Below, piece after piece: positions 28,367 to 37,695 of a stretch of DNA of 64,000 nt; the first letter of the stretch is position 1; every line of letters starts with the position of its first letter. The position numbers and the translations under genes were made by a program. The DNA lies in contig NZ_KB849653.1 of NCBI RefSeq assembly GCF_000368765.1, positions 256,001 to 320,000 of the forward strand, written 5' to 3'. The DNA comes from Acinetobacter junii CIP 64.5 (GTDB taxonomy: Bacteria > Pseudomonadota > Gammaproteobacteria > Pseudomonadales > Moraxellaceae). Under the pieces are notes generated by a model, which saw nothing but the letters and a program-made list of their open reading frames with translations, made no database searches and was not told the DNA's origin.

Positions 28367-29125
28367 ATGTGGAAAAATATTAGGGTTGCATGTCTTTTAG
28401 TTGTTTTATTGATTGTGGCAATTAATGCGTATCGTGATCAAAACCAAGACTGGAACCAACCGATCAATATTCTGCTACATCCCATCAATGCTGATGGCCT
28501 ACCCTCTACTCAAAAATATATCCAAGAATTACAGCTAGATGATTTCTATGAGGTCAAACAGTATTTAGAAAAAAATAGTCAACAATATCGTGGGAAAAGT
28601 AGTTATTTTATGGTTCAGATAGGACGTGAATTACAACAAATACCACCTAAGACACCTGAACAACCAAGTGTTATCAATAATATATTGTGGAGTTTAAAGT
28701 TTCGTTTCTATGCTTGGAAACAACATGAATCAATAGATGGTTCTCCAAGTTTAACTTTGTATTTGAATTATTATGATCCAAAAAATACAAAAGAGTTAAA
28801 ACACTCGACTGCGCTTGAGCGAGGTCGTATTGGCTCAGTCAATTTATTCGCAGCTCATAAGCAAGAAAGACAGAATAATGTTGTGCTCGTACATGAGTTG
28901 CTTCATGGTTTTGGTGCTACGGATAAATATAATTTAGCCAATGGCGAACCACTTTTTCCAATTGGCTATGCTCAATACGAGAAAAGACCCCTATATCCTC
29001 AAACTGAAGCCGAAATTATGGGGGGGAGAATCCCTTTATCAGAGTATAAAAGTAAAATGCCGAATGATTTAGAACAAACAGTCATTAGTCTGCTCACAGC
29101 AAAAGAGATAGGATGGGTTCAATAA
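28367..29125 (+). CDS. putative membrane-anchored zinc metalloprotease-like protein
   Basis: This 252-residue protein has an N-terminal hydrophobic segment (IRVACLLVVLLIVAINAY) that could be a signal anchor or an uncleaved signal. The motif VLVHELLHGFGATDKY near residue 183 has HELLH as a possible zinc site with a downstream Asp, similar to the extended motif of matrixin-like proteases. I chose ATG 28367 since GGGGTG precedes it; a GTG at 28361 is possible. The target is unknown. It sits between topA and the HdeD-like gene. Confidence 0.7.
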   Translation: MWKNIRVACLLVVLLIVAINAYRDQNQDWNQPINILLHPINADGLPSTQKYIQELQLDDFYEVKQYLEKNSQQYRGKSSYFMVQIGRELQQIPPKTPEQPSVINNILWSLKFRFYAWKQHESIDGSPSLTLYLNYYDPKNTKELKHSTALERGRIGSVNLFAAHKQERQNNVVLVHELLHGFGATDKYNLANGEPLFPIGYAQYEKRPLYPQTEAEIMGGRIPLSEYKSKMPNDLEQTVISLLTAKEIGWVQ

Positions 29126-29127
29126 TC

Positions 29128-29153
29128 TGTGGATAAGTTCTGACTTATCCATA
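29128..29153. repeat. palindrome with two inverted DnaA-box sequences
   Basis: TGTGGATAA (29128-29136) fits the DnaA box exactly, and TTATCCATA (29145-29153) is its inverted near-copy. Together they form an 11-bp stem with one G-U pair and a TCTG loop, starting one base after the stop codon. A related element occurs at 51151-51180. Confidence 0.75.
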
Positions 29154-29292
29154 CCAATTAAATAAAAAATCAATGTAATAAAAAGAGTGATTTCCTGACA
29201 TTCGGTCATTATTTCTCAACATGCTTTATACAATATCGTGTATGGAACACGCTCAAAATAGAGCTATAACATTGATGATAAAAGAGTAAATA

Positions 29293-29865
29293 ATGATGAA
29301 AACGGTGGGTAACGATCTGATTCGCAATCAGCTACACGCTGATCGTAAATGGTATCTGTTATTAGGTGTCTTATTGATTATTTTTGGTTTGGTTCTTTTA
29401 GCTGCACTGCCTTTTGCAACATTATCAGCGGTCCTTCTTTTTGGTGTCCTTATGATGCTCGGTGGTATTTTACATTTTATCGCTGCATTTATGGTCTTTC
29501 AGGGTGGGACACGGTGGTTGTGGGCATTATTCGGCGTTTTGTATATTGCAGCTGGTTATTTTGCTTTTACTACGCCCGTGATTACGGCAGTGGTTTTGAC
29601 CAATTTATTGGCAATCGCATTGATTATTGCTGGGATTATACGCAGTGTTAATGCCTTTATTTTAAGACCGATCTCAGGTTGGGGATGGGTGTTGTTTTCA
29701 GGTGTATTAACACTTTTAACAGGTATTCTCATTCTATCGTCACCTGATTCGCCATTTTGGGTACTTGGTATGTTTCTCGCGATTGATATCCTTTTCCAAG
29801 GGATTAATTATTTAACTTTTGCAAGCGCAATCAAAGAGCTCCCACACAGTTCAACTGTGATTTAA
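29293..29865 (+). CDS. HdeD family membrane protein
   Basis: This 190-residue protein has six hydrophobic segments (residues about 18-36, 40-62, 72-90, 96-115, 125-145 and 150-170), matching the HdeD family of inner-membrane proteins. In E. coli HdeD contributes to acid resistance at high cell density; that role here is inference. The start could be ATG 29296. It is a single gene with its own terminator. Confidence 0.82.
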   Translation: MMKTVGNDLIRNQLHADRKWYLLLGVLLIIFGLVLLAALPFATLSAVLLFGVLMMLGGILHFIAAFMVFQGGTRWLWALFGVLYIAAGYFAFTTPVITAVVLTNLLAIALIIAGIIRSVNAFILRPISGWGWVLFSGVLTLLTGILILSSPDSPFWVLGMFLAIDILFQGINYLTFASAIKELPHSSTVI

Positions 29866-29888
29866 CATTCGACAATTATTGAAATATT

Positions 29889-29918
29889 GAGAGCATGTTG
29901 ATACATGCTCTTTTTGTT
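29889..29918 (+). terminator. terminator after the HdeD gene
   Basis: GAGCATG (29891-29897) pairs with CATGCTC (29904-29910), followed by TTTTTGTTTT. Confidence 0.88.
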
Positions 29919-29987
29919 TTATAGTTGAAAACCGCGATGCAGTTTTAGTCTGCTAAAATAGCCTTTCATTTCTGATTGACCAATTTT

Positions 29988-31967
29988 ATGACGCTCGCCA
30001 AGCTAATTGATGAACTCAACCCTCAACAAAAACAAGCAGCCACTACGGTTGCGCATAACTGTTTAGTTTTAGCAGGGGCAGGTTGTGGAAAAACCAAAAC
30101 GATTGTAGCTAGAGCAGCATATTTAATTGATCAAGGTTTACCTGCACAGCAGATCCAAATTCTAACGTTTACCCGGCGAGCTGCCAGTGAAATTGTTACG
30201 CGAGTCGAACAACACATGGGGGCACAATCCAAAGGTTTACGTGCCTCAACATTTCATACCTTTTGTATGTATCTTTTGCGCCGTAATCCACGCGCTTTTG
30301 GTTTGACACAATTCAGTATGATTGATCGAGATGATCAATTGCTGATGTTCCGCTTATTGCGTGGTAAGGATAAAGGTAATGTGTTGCCAAAAGCTGCTGA
30401 ATTATGTGATTTATATTCTTATGCACGGAACACGAAAACCAAATTATCTGATGCTTTATTCAAGCAATTACCGCAAGCTGTAGAGTATAAGTCGCAAATC
30501 GCCGAATTGATGAAAGCCTATGAGCAACGCAAGCAAGAGCGTAATTTCCTCGATTATGACGACATTCTTTCGATTGTGGCGGTGCATTTACAAAACTCAC
30601 CTGAGTTAGTGAAGTGGGTGACGGGTTTCTGTTCAGCATTGTTAGTCGATGAAATGCAGGATACTAATCCACTGCAATGGGCTTTATTGCAGCCTTTGGT
30701 GGGTAAGGTGAAATTATTCTGTGTTGGGGATGATGCTCAATCTATTTATGGTTTTCGTGGTGCAGATTTTGAAAATATTCATCACTTTAAAGAGCGTGTA
30801 CCCGATGCTGAAGTGTTGACTTTAGAAATGAATTATCGCTCTACCCAAGGTATTTTAGATTTATCCAATTGGTTACTTGAGCAAAGCCAAATTGGTTATG
30901 ACAAGCATTTACAAGCCTATCGAGGAAAGGGTTTAAAACCACAATTGCATATCCTGAGTAATGAGTTTGAAGAAGCCAATTGGATTGTTCAAGATCTAAA
31001 TCAACGGCATTCGCAGGGTGCTGCTTGGGCAGAGCATATGATTCTATTACGTTCAGGTTTTAGCGGGCGGTATTTGGAAGGGGCTTTGATTGCGGCGAAT
31101 ATTCCTTATCGATTTATTGGTGGCGTAAAGTTGCTTGAATCCGCTCATGTCAAAGATGTTTTAAGTTTGCTTCGCGTCAGTGTCAATCCACAGGATGATT
31201 TAGCTTGGATGCGCTTTTTGACGCTTTGGGATGGTGTAGGTGATGTTGGAGCAAGTAAATTAGCGCAAGAGCTCATTCAGTTGCCTGATATCGAAGCACG
31301 TTGTCAACGATTAGAACGACATGGCAAAGTGCCACAACAAGCGATTTTGATCTTAATGCAATTAGATGTATTACAGCAGCATGTGGAAGCTTGTATCGGC
31401 TTAGCTTTGGATGCTTTAAATGAGCAATTAGAAAATAACTACAAAACCAAAGATTGGTCACGCAGAGTCAAAGATTTTGATTTGGTGAAACAATTAGCAC
31501 GTAAGCATCATTCACTTGGTGAATTTTTAGAAGAATATGTACTTGACCCAATTTCGATATCAGAAATTGACAAGACACCCGATCAAGACTTAGTGACTTT
31601 GATTACGATTCACTCTGCAAAAGGTGCTGAACAAAAAGTCTGTTATGTTCCACATGTATCTCCCAATCAATATCCACATGCACGGGCGCAGGGTGATTTT
31701 GACGATGTCGAAGAGGAGAGGCGTGTTTTGTATGTCGCATTGACGCGTGCAGAAAATGAGTTGATTTTAACCAAACAAAATTTAAATTTATGGTCACAAG
31801 ATCAATATGATGAACTGGGTAGAAAAATAGAAAGCTACTTTCTAAATGATTTACCTCAACATTTAGTGGACATTCAAATTCATCGTGACATTCCTCGTGC
31901 ATATGGGCAAACGAATCGTGCTCGCTCAAGCACAATCAATTTAGGTTTTGGCATAGATTTCGATTAA
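29988..31967 (+). CDS. UvrD/Rep-family ATP-dependent helicase
   Basis: This 659-residue SF1A helicase should unwind DNA 3' to 5'. The motifs are in order: motif I GAGCGKTKT near 30-38, Ia TFTRRAASEI, II DEMQDTNP near 215-222, III VGDDAQSIYGFRGAD, IV LEMNYRST, V ITIHSAKGAEQK near 540 and VI RVLYVALTRAENEL. The set is complete, so it should be active. At about 660 residues it is slightly shorter than typical UvrD/Rep and lacks UvrD's C-terminal extension. I chose ATG 29988; a TTG at 29976 is less likely. Which helicase role it fills is unclear. Confidence 0.88.
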   Translation: MTLAKLIDELNPQQKQAATTVAHNCLVLAGAGCGKTKTIVARAAYLIDQGLPAQQIQILTFTRRAASEIVTRVEQHMGAQSKGLRASTFHTFCMYLLRRNPRAFGLTQFSMIDRDDQLLMFRLLRGKDKGNVLPKAAELCDLYSYARNTKTKLSDALFKQLPQAVEYKSQIAELMKAYEQRKQERNFLDYDDILSIVAVHLQNSPELVKWVTGFCSALLVDEMQDTNPLQWALLQPLVGKVKLFCVGDDAQSIYGFRGADFENIHHFKERVPDAEVLTLEMNYRSTQGILDLSNWLLEQSQIGYDKHLQAYRGKGLKPQLHILSNEFEEANWIVQDLNQRHSQGAAWAEHMILLRSGFSGRYLEGALIAANIPYRFIGGVKLLESAHVKDVLSLLRVSVNPQDDLAWMRFLTLWDGVGDVGASKLAQELIQLPDIEARCQRLERHGKVPQQAILILMQLDVLQQHVEACIGLALDALNEQLENNYKTKDWSRRVKDFDLVKQLARKHHSLGEFLEEYVLDPISISEIDKTPDQDLVTLITIHSAKGAEQKVCYVPHVSPNQYPHARAQGDFDDVEEERRVLYVALTRAENELILTKQNLNLWSQDQYDELGRKIESYFLNDLPQHLVDIQIHRDIPRAYGQTNRARSSTINLGFGIDFD

Positions 31968-32025
31968 ACTAGAGTGATTCATTTCTTTTGATTCACTTCA
32001 TGGTGAATCATCTCTAGGTTTTAAC

Positions 32026-32271
32026 ATGAAAATTTTAGTTCGCAATTTAGATCGTTTGGTGACAGACTCAGAAATCCTCGACTTATTCAAAGCTTATGGC
32101 AAAGTCGATTCTTGTGTTGTAGTCAAAGATGCTGAGACTGGTAAATCCAAAGGTTTTGGTTTTGTTGAAATGCCAAATCCACGCGAAGCGATTAAAGCCG
32201 TGAAAGGGCTAAATACATTAAAACTCAAAGGTCTTGGGATTCGTGTAAAAATAGCTGAAGATAAAGCTTAA
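32026..32271 (+). CDS. RRM-domain RNA-binding protein
   Basis: This 81-residue protein is a single RNA recognition motif. RNP2 is ILVRNL at residues 3-8 and RNP1 is KGFGFVEM near residues 43-50, with the two helices SEILDLFKAYGK and REAIKAVKGLN. Small single-RRM proteins of this kind in bacteria are often cold- or stress-induced, but there is no direct evidence here. An ASCH-domain ORF follows in the same frame right after its TAA stop. Confidence 0.9.
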   Translation: MKILVRNLDRLVTDSEILDLFKAYGKVDSCVVVKDAETGKSKGFGFVEMPNPREAIKAVKGLNTLKLKGLGIRVKIAEDKA

Positions 32272-32274
32272 TCC

Positions 32275-32625
32275 ATAATCTTAAAGCAATATCAAGTTTT
32301 ATCGATTGTTGCTCTAAATGCCGAGCGAATTGTACAAGGCATAAAGACCTTAGAGGTTTGCTCGTGGCAACCTGAGAAATTACCGCTTAAAGATTTAGTG
32401 ATTGTTGAGAATACGCACTTTTTGAATAATCATGGCGATGAAGAGATGTGCAAAGTAGTGGCTTTGATCGATATCGAGTCAGTACATCCTTGGTTGGCTC
32501 AAGAAATTGATGCAGCTTGTGCTACTGATTGGGCGGATGGATATTTCGCTTGGGTTATTTCAAATGTACGTCCTTTAAAGCAACCAATTGAAGCAATTGC
32601 GAAACGAAAACTTTATCGTCTTTAA
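32275..32625 (+). CDS. ASCH-domain protein with no standard start codon
   Basis: The reading frame directly after the RRM stop encodes an ASCH (PUA-like) domain of about 115 residues. VLSIVALNAERIVQGIKTLE matches the first ASCH strand and helix, and LKDLVIVENTHF and GYFAWVISNVRPL match later strands. The first in-frame ATG/GTG/TTG is a GTG at 32398, which would delete the N-terminal third. Only ATA (32275), ATC (32278) and TTA (32281) lie at the expected start. Either a rare codon is used or the gene has lost its start. ASCH proteins are thought to bind RNA. The start given is a guess. Confidence 0.55.
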   Translation: MILKQYQVLSIVALNAERIVQGIKTLEVCSWQPEKLPLKDLVIVENTHFLNNHGDEEMCKVVALIDIESVHPWLAQEIDAACATDWADGYFAWVISNVRPLKQPIEAIAKRKLYRL

Positions 32626-32706
32626 TTGAATCTATAAGTGCTATTTTTTTCATCTCCAATACGCTTTACAATCAGTTTTCGTTTTAAATGAAAATAGGGA
32701 TTTATT

Positions 32707-33210
32707 ATGTCTCGTGTTGCTCGCTATCATGCCGATCGTACCAATCAAAAACTCTATTTTGCTCGTCTCGCATGTCAACAAGCGGAGCAAACTGACAATA
32801 TCCAACAAGCACAGGCACATCGCGAAGCAGCAGTTTTTCATTTGCATGGTGCAATTTTGGCTTTTCTTCAAGAGTTGGTTCGCTATTATCGTCTCAATGA
32901 TATGCAACCAACATTTAAATCAATTGAAGAACACATGGCTGATAAAGGTCAAGTTTCTCCAGAGGTTGCTGTATTGCAGCAATTGGCCAAAGATGGGTTC
33001 ATTGCTGAGTTAAAACGTGCTTATCGCATGTGCCAATACGCGCCTGAACCAACTTCTCCTGAGCCAGAAAGTGAAACATCTTCAAACCTGATTATTAAAG
33101 TCACTCAAAGTCCTCAAGCGTGGTTGCCAGATTCAAAGATTCTCCGAGAATGGCATCGTGAATTGAGTCATTTGATCGATGGTTTTCGTAATGAAATGGT
33201 TGAATTCTAA
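32707..33210 (+). CDS. DUF6586-type conserved protein
   Basis: This 167-residue soluble protein has a helical N-terminal half (RTNQKLYFARLACQQA, then HREAAVFHLHGAILAFLQELVRYY) and a Pro/Glu/Ser linker near residues 112-125. A short C-terminal helix ends WHRELSHLIDGFRNEMVEF. I place it in DUF6586 from memory of a similar gene near topA in Pseudomonas. The function is unknown. Confidence 0.62.
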   Translation: MSRVARYHADRTNQKLYFARLACQQAEQTDNIQQAQAHREAAVFHLHGAILAFLQELVRYYRLNDMQPTFKSIEEHMADKGQVSPEVAVLQQLAKDGFIAELKRAYRMCQYAPEPTSPEPESETSSNLIIKVTQSPQAWLPDSKILREWHRELSHLIDGFRNEMVEF

Positions 33211-33326
33211 CTCCAGCAAGATCGTTACTGACTTGAAATCTAATCAAGCCGTACCTATATAAGTAAGACGTGAGATTGTAAAGTGCAAGGGTGCTTTGCC
33301 ACCATGTTGAATCATGGAGAAAATAG

Positions 33327-33605
33327 ATGTCTATGCAACAGTTAAAAGAATTATTTGGTAGTCAGGAAGCGATTCTTGAATTGGTTCAACTCGAAGGTGG
33401 TGAACTTGCTTTACGTAATGCGGGTTCAGAAAATGAACCTCTTGTAAAAATTCAGTTCAGTGAAGAAGTGAAAGCGATCTTAGGTGATCAAACACCTCTC
33501 GTCGCACAACATATGATTCAAGCAGCTCTATTTGGTTTATTAGAGAAACAAATGAATCAGTGGCAAGCCGAAGTCGTTGATGAAAAACCTAAACATTTAA
33601 GCTAA
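33327..33605 (+). CDS. small conserved protein of unknown function
   Basis: This 92-residue acidic protein has no signal peptide or membrane segment. Predicted helices are QQLKELFGSQEAILELVQL and VAQHMIQAALFGLLEKQMNQW, with a beta-rich middle (GELALRNAGSENEPLVKIQFS). I do not recognise the family. ATG 33333 is an alternative start, and CATGGAGAAA is the likely ribosome site. It is separated from ybaL by a bidirectional terminator. Confidence 0.6.
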   Translation: MSMQQLKELFGSQEAILELVQLEGGELALRNAGSENEPLVKIQFSEEVKAILGDQTPLVAQHMIQAALFGLLEKQMNQWQAEVVDEKPKHLS

Positions 33606-33609
33606 TAAT

Positions 33610-33640
33610 AAAAAAGCGTACCTTGAGTACGCTTTTTTAT
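33610..33640. terminator. bidirectional terminator between the small protein gene and ybaL
   Basis: AAGCGTAC (33614-33621) pairs with GTACGCTT (33627-33634), with A- and T-runs flanking the stem. Confidence 0.9.
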
Positions 33641-33652
33641 ATGACCAAACAA

Positions 33653-35368
33653 TCAATGAGCGTTTGGTTGATGTGCAAGCTCGATTTGATTCAAAATATG
33701 ATGGCTCATATTCTTTGCCATTTCTTCTTTTGCGTAGAATACCTCACCAATATTTTCCTCGCGGATAACAGCGGCTTCTTCCTTACTCTCAGCACAGATT
33801 AATACCTGTATCTCAGGATTTAGCTGTTTTGAGATATCGACAATTCGATGAATGTCGAGGATATCCATGGGTGAAATCACCAATAAACGTGCATGTTGAA
33901 TATGCGCTTGGATCAATACATTTGGTTCAGTGGCTTCACCACTCACGGCTGCAATACCACTAGCACGTAACTTCTCAACAATCTCACGATTTTCTTCAGC
34001 AATAACGACTTTGATGTTCTGCTCAATCAGATTTTCACTGATACGACGTCCAACACCTCCATAGCCAATAATCACCACCTGATCACGAAGATAGGATTGA
34101 TCAACTTCGTCAGGTAACATTGCTAATGGGTCACCACTACGCTCTAGTAGACGGGCTAAATGTGAGCGCTCACGAATCCAACGCTGCGCAGGTTCAATTG
34201 CAGAAAACACAAAAGAATTAAGTGTAATTGAAAATAATGCACCTGCAAGAATTAGATTTTGCGCCTCAGGTGTGAGTAATCCTAGAGCTAAACCTAGCGT
34301 CGCTAAAATGAAAGAGAATTCTCCGATTTGTGCCAAACTTGCACCGACAGTTAATGCAGTATTGATTGGATAACGGAAGAATAAAACCAATGCCATGGCA
34401 GCTAATGTTTTACCGACCATGATGATTGCGACGACAGCTAAGATATGGAGTGGTTCTTCGACCAATATTCTTGGATCAAAGAGCATTCCAACGGAAACAA
34501 AAAATAGAATCGAAAAGATTTCACGTAGCGGAAGGGTTTCTTCTTCAGCACGATGGCTAAAGTCAGACTCTTTAACCACCATTCCCGCAAAGAACGCACC
34601 GAGTGCCATAGAAACGCCAAATACAGCATAAGAGCCATATGCAATTGAGACTGCTGCAGCAACTACAGTAAGCGTAAATAACTCACGAGAACCCAAACGA
34701 GCGACAAACTGCATGATCATCGGAACAAGTCGTTTGCCGATGATCAACATAAATGCAATAAAGCCTGTGACTTTTAGTAAAGTAATACCAATCGTGACCC
34801 AAATACTTTGAGATGGATCTGTGTTGGGTAATGCATTCCCGCCCAGTAAAACCGCAGTTGCAGGTAACAATACTAAAGCCAAGACCATGACAAGGTCTTC
34901 AACCAATAGCCAACCGACAGCAATTTTTCCATTAACAGAATCAAGTAAACCACGATCCCCTAGGGCTTTTAATAATACAACCGTACTGGCACAGGAAAGA
35001 CTTAAACCAAAAATGAGTGCTGAGCCAAAACCCCAGCCCCAGAGCATTGAAACTCCCATACCTAAGAGGGTAGCGACAGCGATTTGAAGAATAGCCCCAG
35101 GTAAAGCAATACGACGGACTTGTAATAGATCGTTAAGGGAGAAGTGCATTCCTACACCAAACATCAAAAACATCACACCTAGCTCTGCAAGTTGGTTGGC
35201 TAGATGAATGTCACCGACGATACCTGGTGTATTTGGGCTAATGATAATGCCCGCAATTAAATAACCGATCAAAGGAGGTAGGCGTAAACGTGCTGCGATA
35301 TAGCCAAAAATAAGAGCCATACCAAAGCCAACAGCAAGTAATATAATTAAATCAACATCATGTGGCAT
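33653..35368 (-). CDS. ybaL: YbaL-type CPA2 monovalent cation/proton antiporter
   Basis: This 571-residue inner-membrane protein has about 12 membrane segments (residues 5-385) and a C-terminal cytosolic TrkA-N domain (about 420-540, with GYGGVGRRISENLIEQ as the nucleotide-binding motif). The N-terminal sequence LPPLIGYLIAGIIISPNTPG is typical of CPA2, and the order matches YbaL/RosB. It probably exports K+ or Na+ in exchange for H+, with TrkA-N gating by NAD(H) or nucleotides inferred from relatives. Confidence 0.88.
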   Translation of the reverse strand: MPHDVDLIILLAVGFGMALIFGYIAARLRLPPLIGYLIAGIIISPNTPGIVGDIHLANQLAELGVMFLMFGVGMHFSLNDLLQVRRIALPGAILQIAVATLLGMGVSMLWGWGFGSALIFGLSLSCASTVVLLKALGDRGLLDSVNGKIAVGWLLVEDLVMVLALVLLPATAVLLGGNALPNTDPSQSIWVTIGITLLKVTGFIAFMLIIGKRLVPMIMQFVARLGSRELFTLTVVAAAVSIAYGSYAVFGVSMALGAFFAGMVVKESDFSHRAEEETLPLREIFSILFFVSVGMLFDPRILVEEPLHILAVVAIIMVGKTLAAMALVLFFRYPINTALTVGASLAQIGEFSFILATLGLALGLLTPEAQNLILAGALFSITLNSFVFSAIEPAQRWIRERSHLARLLERSGDPLAMLPDEVDQSYLRDQVVIIGYGGVGRRISENLIEQNIKVVIAEENREIVEKLRASGIAAVSGEATEPNVLIQAHIQHARLLVISPMDILDIHRIVDISKQLNPEIQVLICAESKEEAAVIREENIGEVFYAKEEMAKNMSHHILNQIELAHQPNAH

Positions 35369-35587
35369 CGAAGCTCCTTAATCGTTGCGGTTAAGGTCAA
35401 AATAAAATAAGCATAAAAAATGCCAAAGCAAGTAGCTTAAAATTTTAGCAATTAAAATCGAATTTGTTGATGATAATTTTTTTATTTATCAAAAAAAATC
35501 ATGTAAATTGCTGTAACATTTTCTAAAGCCTAGCGCATTTATACAGTGAGAGAAAGAAATCTTAAAAGATAGGAAATTTAAAGTAAA

Positions 35588-35619
35588 AAAAACGACTTCA
35601 TGAGAAGTCGTTTTTTTTA
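35588..35619 (-). terminator. terminator after rpmG
   Basis: AACGACTTC (35591-35599) pairs with GAAGTCGTT (35604-35612), with A7 to the left, which is the T-tract on the minus strand. Confidence 0.88.
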
Positions 35620-35630
35620 AAGAACTAAAA

Positions 35631-35786
35631 TTATTTAATTTTAGCTTCTTTGAAAATTACGTGTTGACGGATTTTTGGATCAAATTTTTTGATTTCCATT
35701 TTTTCCGGCATAGTACGTTTGTTTTTAGTAGTGGTATAGAAATAACCTGTACCAGCTGTAGAAACGAGGCGAATCTTATCACGCAT
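35631..35786 (-). CDS. rpmG: 50S ribosomal protein L33
   Basis: The 51-residue product of the minus strand starts [20 protein letters not shown] and ends FKEAKIK. The stop is at 35631-35633 and the start ATG at 35784-35786. L33 sits near the ribosomal E site. It is normally encoded next to L28, and the 12-bp gap to rpmB confirms the pair. A ribosome site (AGGAGTCTG) precedes the ATG. The form lacks the CXXC zinc ribbon. Confidence 0.96.
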   Translation of the reverse strand: MRDKIRLVSTAGTGYFYTTTKNKRTMPEKMEIKKFDPKIRQHVIFKEAKIK

Positions 35787-35798
35787 TGTTCAGACTCC

Positions 35799-36035
35799 TT
35801 AGATCTTTTGACCTTGAGCACGGAGATCAGCAACAACTTTCTCGATACCCAATTTATCAATAATACGCATACCTTTAGTGGTTAAACGAAGACGTACAAA
35901 ACGCTTTTCGCTTTCTAACCAAAAACGGTGGTGGTGCAGGTTCGGCTCGAACCGGCGTTTGGTTTTGTTGTTTGCGTGCGATACGTTGTTACCAACGATA
36001 GGACGCTTGCCGGTAACTTGGCAAACCTTAGACAT
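35799..36035 (-). CDS. rpmB: 50S ribosomal protein L28
   Basis: This 78-residue protein begins [20 protein letters not shown] and contains the conserved [13 protein letters not shown] and [13 protein letters not shown]. It joins the 50S subunit at the peptidyl-transfer side. I chose ATG 36035, which gives the family start; an open frame upstream to 36077 adds a non-homologous tail. It is co-transcribed with rpmG. Confidence 0.96.
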   Translation of the reverse strand: MSKVCQVTGKRPIVGNNVSHANNKTKRRFEPNLHHHRFWLESEKRFVRLRLTTKGMRIIDKLGIEKVVADLRAQGQKI

Positions 36036-36203
36036 GGTGAACTCCATTGCTAGTTTATACAGCACCGTTTCGTGCAACTAGCCATTCAAGTAAACGGATG
36101 AAATCATTCAAGGGGCGTTTTATACCAAAAATACGATTAAAAGACAAGCGAATTTGGTAAAAACAGGGCATGATCTAGTGTGATAGATCATGCCTTGATC
36201 AGC

Positions 36204-37658
36204 TTAGCGGAATAGTGTTTTTAAAAGCACTTTATGCATCGCTTTATTATACGGTGGAAGGATGAACTTCAAGCTATAAAGTTTAGGGCTTACAGGATTC
36301 GACATGACTGAACGTTCATGAGAGAAGCTAAAGAAACCTTCTTTACCATGATATTTGCCCATACCTGATGCACCAACGCCACCAAATGGAAGATCATCCT
36401 GTGCAACGTGGGTCAGTGTTTGGTTAATACCAAAATGCCCAGAGTGCGTGCGACTTGCTACGTATTCAGCACGAGCACTATCAATATCAAAATAATAGAA
36501 TGCCAATGGACGTGGATGGTTATTGATGAACTGAATCGCATCTTCAATATGTTCATATTCTAGAACAGGTAAGATTGGACCGAAGATTTCATTCTTCATG
36601 ATTTGCATTTCAGTTGTTACACCAGTAACCAATGTTGGAGCAATCTTGCGAACGTCAGTTAAAGATTCATTTTTCGTATTCAACTCAACAATTGTTGCGC
36701 CTTGGTCACGTGCATCTTCTAAGTAGCTTTGCAGACGATTGTACTGCTTGTCATTGATAATAGAGGTGTAATCTTTATTATCACGAAGGTTTGGGTACAT
36801 TGTATTTACAAAGTCGTTATAGTGCTTTGTAAAGTCTTCAGTCTTGCCCTTAGGTAAGAATATATAGTCTGGAGCAACACAAGTTTGACCCGCATTCCAA
36901 AGTTTACCAACAGCGATACGTTGAGCTACATCACGAATGTTCATTGCTGAATGAACAAGAGCCGGTGATTTACCGCCAAGTTCCAATATCACAGGAACTA
37001 GATTTTCAGCTGCAGCCGCCATCACTGTTTTACCAACAGACGTAGAACCTGTGAAAATCATTTTATCAAATGGTAGATGGCTGAAAGCATCAGAAATAAC
37101 ACCGCCACCATTTACAACAGCAACCAACTCTTGTGGAAATGCCTCTGCTAAAGCATTTTCAAGAACATAACCAAAGTTTGATGATGCACTTGAGATTTTG
37201 ATCATGGCATGGTTACCCGCTGCCAATGCACAAATCAAAGGACCAACTGAAAGCAATAATGGGTAGTTCCATGGCGCAATAACACCGATCACGCCCAATG
37301 GTTGATATTCTACCCAACCTTTTGCTGGTTGGTGTAACATGCTGATATGACGCTTAGATGGTTTCATCCATTCTGTTAAATTCTTGCTGTAATATTTGAT
37401 GTGTTCCAAACATGTAAGAACTTCACCAATTTTGGTTTCCATTACCGCACGATTGCCATAATCTTGATTAATTGCGTTAGCAAATTGATCTTGATATTTT
37501 ACCAAGATATTTTTAAGTCGAGCCAAACGTTCAATACGTTCTTTGGCACTTGGCACAGGATGGCGTTGGTAAGCTACTTTTTGCTGATCAAGCAAATCAT
37601 GTAGCCGTTTTACATCAACATGAGGTGTCATAACGGTTGTTTTTGTTTGACTGTTCAT
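36204..37658 (-). CDS. aldehyde dehydrogenase, coniferyl-aldehyde type
   Basis: This 484-residue NAD(P)+ enzyme oxidises an aldehyde to an acid. The general-base Glu is in LELGGKSPA near residue 228 and the nucleophile Cys in NAGQTCVAPDY near 263. The N-terminal helical region and the C-terminal hydrophobic tail (LPPYNKAMHKVLLKTLFR) fit coniferyl aldehyde dehydrogenases and related fatty-aldehyde enzymes. It is divergent from a TetR gene with a palindrome between them, so it is probably its target. The real substrate, coniferyl or long-chain aldehyde, is open. Confidence 0.85.
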   Translation of the reverse strand: MNSQTKTTVMTPHVDVKRLHDLLDQQKVAYQRHPVPSAKERIERLARLKNILVKYQDQFANAINQDYGNRAVMETKIGEVLTCLEHIKYYSKNLTEWMKPSKRHISMLHQPAKGWVEYQPLGVIGVIAPWNYPLLLSVGPLICALAAGNHAMIKISSASSNFGYVLENALAEAFPQELVAVVNGGGVISDAFSHLPFDKMIFTGSTSVGKTVMAAAAENLVPVILELGGKSPALVHSAMNIRDVAQRIAVGKLWNAGQTCVAPDYIFLPKGKTEDFTKHYNDFVNTMYPNLRDNKDYTSIINDKQYNRLQSYLEDARDQGATIVELNTKNESLTDVRKIAPTLVTGVTTEMQIMKNEIFGPILPVLEYEHIEDAIQFINNHPRPLAFYYFDIDSARAEYVASRTHSGHFGINQTLTHVAQDDLPFGGVGASGMGKYHGKEGFFSFSHERSVMSNPVSPKLYSLKFILPPYNKAMHKVLLKTLFR

Positions 37659-37695
37659 AGGAGTGGACCAAAATAAAGCTTATTATTTTTTAATT

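Noticed and set aside
33302..33317. Small hairpin near the ribosome site at 33327
   Set aside because: It is a five-base stem with a six-base loop, too weak to claim as a control element.
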